Assembly (NCBI GenBank): GCA_041695325.1
Contig: JBGFRC010000014.1
Span: 1-34,250, forward strand
Length of the DNA stretch: 34,250 nucleotides
Source of the DNA: SURF-13 sp041695325
GTDB taxonomy: Bacteria; Pseudomonadota; Gammaproteobacteria; SURF-13
Direction: 5' to 3'
In this document: piece by piece, positions 32,134 to 34,250 of the stretch
Layout: every line of letters begins with the position of its first letter
Position numbering within the stretch: the first letter of the stretch is position 1
Notes under the pieces: model-generated
What the model saw: the letters and a program-made list of their open reading frames with translations, nothing else
Told to the model about the DNA's origin: nothing
The model's database searches: none
Position numbers and translations under genes: made by a program

Positions 32134-33017
32134 AGTACGCCTGGATCGACAGTGCGCGACGGGCCTACCCGCTGCCGGCACTGTGCGATACGCTCGCCGT
32201 GAGCATCAGCGGCTACCGGGCCTGGAAACGCGGCGGGCGGTGTCGCCAACGCCTGACGGATGTGCAGCTGCTGGCGCTGAACCGGGCGGTCCACACCAAG
32301 GTCAAGGGCGCCTACGGCAGCCCGCGCATGGTGGTGGAGCTGCGGGGACGCGGCTTTCCGGCCTCCAAGGCACGGGTGGAGCGCCTCATGCGCGACAACG
32401 GCATCCGCGCGCGGCACAAGCGCCGCTACAAGGCGACCACGGACTCGAAGCACAATCTGCCGGTGGCGGAGAACCTTCTGGATCGCAACTTCTCGCCGGC
32501 TGCGCCCAACCGGGTCTGGACCGCCGATCTCACCTACGTCTGGACCGACGAGGGCTGGCTCTATCTCGCGGTGGTACTCGATCTCTTCAACCGCGAGATC
32601 GTGGGCTTCTCGATCAAACCGCGCAGGACCGCCGACATCGTGATCGAGGCGTTGACCATGGCCTGGTTCCGCCGCAAGCCCGCCCCGGGCCTCATCCACC
32701 ACTCCGACCGCGGCAGCCAGTACGCGAGCCTCGCCTTCCAGGCGAAGCTCGCCGAGTACAGCATGGTCTGCTCCATGGGCCGCAAGGGAAACTGCTGGGA
32801 TAATGCGCCGAGCGAGAGCTTCTTCAACAGCCTGAAGAACGAACGGGTCCACGGTGCGCGCTACGCCACCCGCGAGGAAGCGACCGCCGATCTCTTCGAG
32901 TACATTGAGGTGTTCTACAACCGGAGTCGCCGCCACTCCACGCTCCAGAGCAAGTCGCCGGTTCAGTTCCTGCAGGAGTGGATCAGCACTCAGCCTGGGC
33001 AGAACCTGGCAGCATGA
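32109..33017 (+). CDS. IS3-family transposase OrfB (DDE catalytic domain)
   Basis: A 302-residue frame containing the rve integrase core. The N-terminal part resembles the HTH_21 segment (NRAVHTKVKGAYGSPRMVVEL). The catalytic triad is in WTADLTYVWT (Asp), HHSDRGSQYAS (Asp) and DNAPSESFF (Glu). The C-terminus has FYNRSRRHSTL typical of IS3. It lies in the -1 frame relative to OrfA and is probably made as an OrfAB fusion. It appears intact, so the element could be active. Confidence 0.94.
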   Translation: MLRQGYAVKYAWIDSARRAYPLPALCDTLAVSISGYRAWKRGGRCRQRLTDVQLLALNRAVHTKVKGAYGSPRMVVELRGRGFPASKARVERLMRDNGIRARHKRRYKATTDSKHNLPVAENLLDRNFSPAAPNRVWTADLTYVWTDEGWLYLAVVLDLFNREIVGFSIKPRRTADIVIEALTMAWFRRKPAPGLIHHSDRGSQYASLAFQAKLAEYSMVCSMGRKGNCWDNAPSESFFNSLKNERVHGARYATREEATADLFEYIEVFYNRSRRHSTLQSKSPVQFLQEWISTQPGQNLAA

Positions 33018-33056
33018 TCACCGCCCCTTGGAAGGCGAAAAACCGAGGGAAGCTCA

Positions 33057-33528
33057 AGCCTTGCAGAACGGCCCCGCGTAAGCAGGGTGCACAGAAATCA
33101 AGCGCGTCAATACCCAGTCTTTCGACTAGTGGGGCCGGCAATGAATCCTCAACAAACTTTTTCTTGCAAAGGAGACAACGTCTCCAACGTGGTCGTCGTA
33201 TATTTTGCGTTATCCCCAGCTGTTGGGCGCGGGCGACTGCGAAGTACATGAGCACGTTGTACCACGCGTAACTTTTGCATAAAGGGTCGTTCGCTTTCCA
33301 AGCATTGATCTGTTTCGCGTCGGTGAGCTTTACTATTCCATCGGTCGCGTACCAAAACCACACCCAATGCTTCTCGGCAACAAGCTGAGCCAATAGAGCA
33401 TCGTGCTCAGGAGTCCACCGCTTCAAGATATGGCGATTCTCAGTGTATTGCGGATTGACCTCAAAACGCTCGTATGCGGGTTTGTCTCGCTGATCGTAAA
33501 TGTCCGTGCCTGAAAGAATGGCTAGCAA
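33057..33528 (-). pseudogene. Hypothetical protein with a CxxC...CxxC zinc-binding motif, cut by the IS3 element
   Basis: The frame reads TTG-LAILSGTDIYDQRD, then RWTPEHDALLAQLV (a Myb/SANT-like look), then a Trp-rich stretch (HWVWFWYATDGIV), then CLLCKKKF and FCAPCL, which could bind zinc. At 33056 it runs into the inverted repeat of the IS and stays open only by chance to 32983, so the 3' end is lost. The 5' end is unclear: the frame is open to 33564 (EYANYCRRLLAIL reads naturally) without ATG or GTG. The gene is more AT-rich than the chromosomal genes. I do not recognise the family. Confidence 0.6.
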
Positions 33529-33585
33529 TCTCCTGCAGTAGTTCGCGTATTCTGTGCAGCTATATCAGATGGTGCTGGGTTGCCT

Positions 33586-34101
33586 TCATTCTTTCCATAT
33601 TAATTTCCGTTCCGTCTTTGCTTTCCGAAGGGCGGCGCAAAACAATCTGAAATAGGGCACAACAACCATTACCAACTCATTATTTCCATTCTTTAGAAAG
33701 CCGAGACGGTTTGCTTCAGAATTCCACGAAACCATAGCTACTGCCCCTTTGTGGACCTTCAGAAAATATTCATGCACGAGGCCATTTCGAACCGCATCCT
33801 TAATCTTTTTCGGATGCCCCTGATAGGTGATTCTCCAGTTCAGAACTTCCCCTAAGCCCATGTATTCCAAGAACGCGTTAAAACACGCTTCATCGCTCTT
33901 TCTTTTTCCGCCAAACACAATCTGCCGACCGCACGCTTCTGTATATGCGATGAGCCCAAGTGCGGCTAGAAAGTTCGATTTGCTTTCGATCGCATTTGCT
34001 AGATCGCTCACCATTCCGTTGTAAGGCCAAGGCAAAGACCTCACCAAAAGTTGGACTGATGTGCGATTTAGGTGCCAACGTATGTTCCGTCGGTCTTTCA
34101 G
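33586..34101 (-). CDS. HEPN-like small protein in a cassette, possible CTG start
   Basis: The best frame gives 153 residues from TTG 34047 (GTG next) or 171 from CTG 34101. The CTG has GAGGA 7 bases upstream and gives LKDRRNIRWHLNRTS, which reads as coding sequence with no stop. The core is alpha-helical (SDLANAIESKSNFLAALGLIAYTEACG). DAVRNGLVHEYF contains Arg-Asn-x3-His, the Rx4-6H signature of HEPN domains, often RNases in toxin or defence systems. It starts within about 35 bases of the attC R' box, as cassette genes do. Base composition is more AT-rich than the core. Activity is not shown; no partner antitoxin is next to it. Other alpha-helical families remain possible. Confidence 0.6.
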   Translation of the reverse strand: MKDRRNIRWHLNRTSVQLLVRSLPWPYNGMVSDLANAIESKSNFLAALGLIAYTEACGRQIVFGGKRKSDEACFNAFLEYMGLGEVLNWRITYQGHPKKIKDAVRNGLVHEYFLKVHKGAVAMVSWNSEANRLGFLKNGNNELVMVVVPYFRLFCAALRKAKTERKLIWKE

Positions 34102-34125
34102 ACGCGCTTCCTCGCAATATATAGC

Positions 34126-34221
34126 GGCTAACGTTCGAGTTCAGGGGCCGGCGGAGGGCGAAGCCCGGAGCGAACCGGCAAGCGCAGCTTGCCGGCGGTC
34201 CCCTGCAACGAAGGGTTGGGC
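34126..34221 (-). repeat. attC-like recombination site (integron cassette boundary)
   Basis: On the minus strand R'' is GCCCAAC (fits RYYYAAC) at 34215-34221 and R' is GTTAGCC (near GTTRRRY) at 34126-34132. Between them, TTCGTTGCAGGGG pairs with CCCCTGAACTCGAA leaving an unpaired base, as in L''/L' arms. The central part folds into further hairpins (CCGGCAAGC-TGC-GCTTGCCGG). The site is 96 bp. The preceding gene stops right at its edge and the next gene begins just after it, which is cassette structure. Confidence 0.72.
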
Positions 34222-34250
34222 CTACAGGCCACGGCGCATGATCCTTTCGG
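34222..34250 (-). CDS. Possible 3' end of the previous cassette gene (partial)
   Basis: The frame ...ERIMRRGL ends in TAG at 34222-34224, immediately against the attC R'' box, a usual place for a cassette stop codon. Only eight codons are in the window, so the product is unknown and the call rests on position. Confidence 0.25.

Larger units (their letters stand above)
31773..33056 (+). mobile_element. IS3-family insertion sequence, 1284 bp
   Basis: Encodes OrfA and OrfB of an IS3-family transposase in the usual overlapping arrangement. The terminal inverted repeats are 31773-31804 and 33025-33056: both begin TGAGCTTCCC and share TTCG, CTTCCAA and GG at matching places (about 25 of 32 positions). 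The flanking triplets are AGG on the left and AGC on the right, so no exact target duplication is seen; a rearrangement after insertion is possible. It interrupts the minus-strand zinc-finger-like gene on its right. Confidence 0.88.

Noticed and set aside
32983..33056. C-terminal 24 codons of the zinc-finger-like frame
   Set aside because: They are read from the end of the IS element, not from the original gene.

Overview
The window is a GC-rich, tightly packed chromosomal segment from a gammaproteobacterium. The evidence is two housekeeping operons in their usual gammaproteobacterial order (queA-tgt-yajC-secD-secF and pyrG-kdsA-eno-ftsB-ispD-ispF), lipopolysaccharide genes (lpxH, kdsA) and a RegBA/RoxSR-type redox two-component pair. 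A group 3b-type NiFe hydrogenase module suggests a facultatively anaerobic or lithotrophic lifestyle. I cannot name the genus.

Layout. 1-5340, minus strand: hydrogenase accessory subunits hydB-hydG-hydD, translationally coupled to a Lon-type protease gene. The catalytic large subunit is not in the window; a possible next gene begins at the left edge. An FNR/Anr-like site lies upstream of hydB. 5337-10481, minus: a trehalose unit (otsB, a GH15 glycosidase, and a membrane-anchored trehalose-6-phosphate synthase with a sensor-like N-terminus) following tRNA-Leu(CAA). 10525-15940, plus: queA-tgt-yajC-secD-secF. 15958-18766, minus: gltX-cysS. 18851-21223, plus: a cyclophilin-type isomerase, lpxH and prmB. 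21246-23047, minus: regB-regA, with two abutting RegA-like boxes in the divergent spacer to an outer-membrane beta-barrel gene (23197-24141, plus). 24154-25321: a ComEA-like HhH protein, tRNA-Asn(GUU) and an Smr-domain protein. 25325-30795, minus: pyrG-kdsA-eno-ftsB-ispD-ispF with a good sigma70 promoter.

30870-34250 is accessory DNA. It holds two attC-like recombination sites in the same orientation (about 34126-34221 and 31076-31132), a toxin-antitoxin cassette whose ParE/RelE-like toxin is frameshifted, a HEPN-like small gene that may start at CTG, and a zinc-finger-like gene cut by an IS3-family element (31773-33056). Parts of it are visibly more AT-rich. No integron integrase is present, so it reads as an integrase-less cassette cluster, or the tail of an integron, sitting directly upstream of the pyrG promoter.

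Regulation may tie parts together. The hydrogenase promoter carries a class-II FNR geometry. The redox kinase RegB keeps both its quinone-sensing GGxxNPF motif and its redox cysteine. GCGGC-N5-GCCGC boxes occur at regB and, once more, between tRNA-Leu and otsB. These links are inferred from motifs only.
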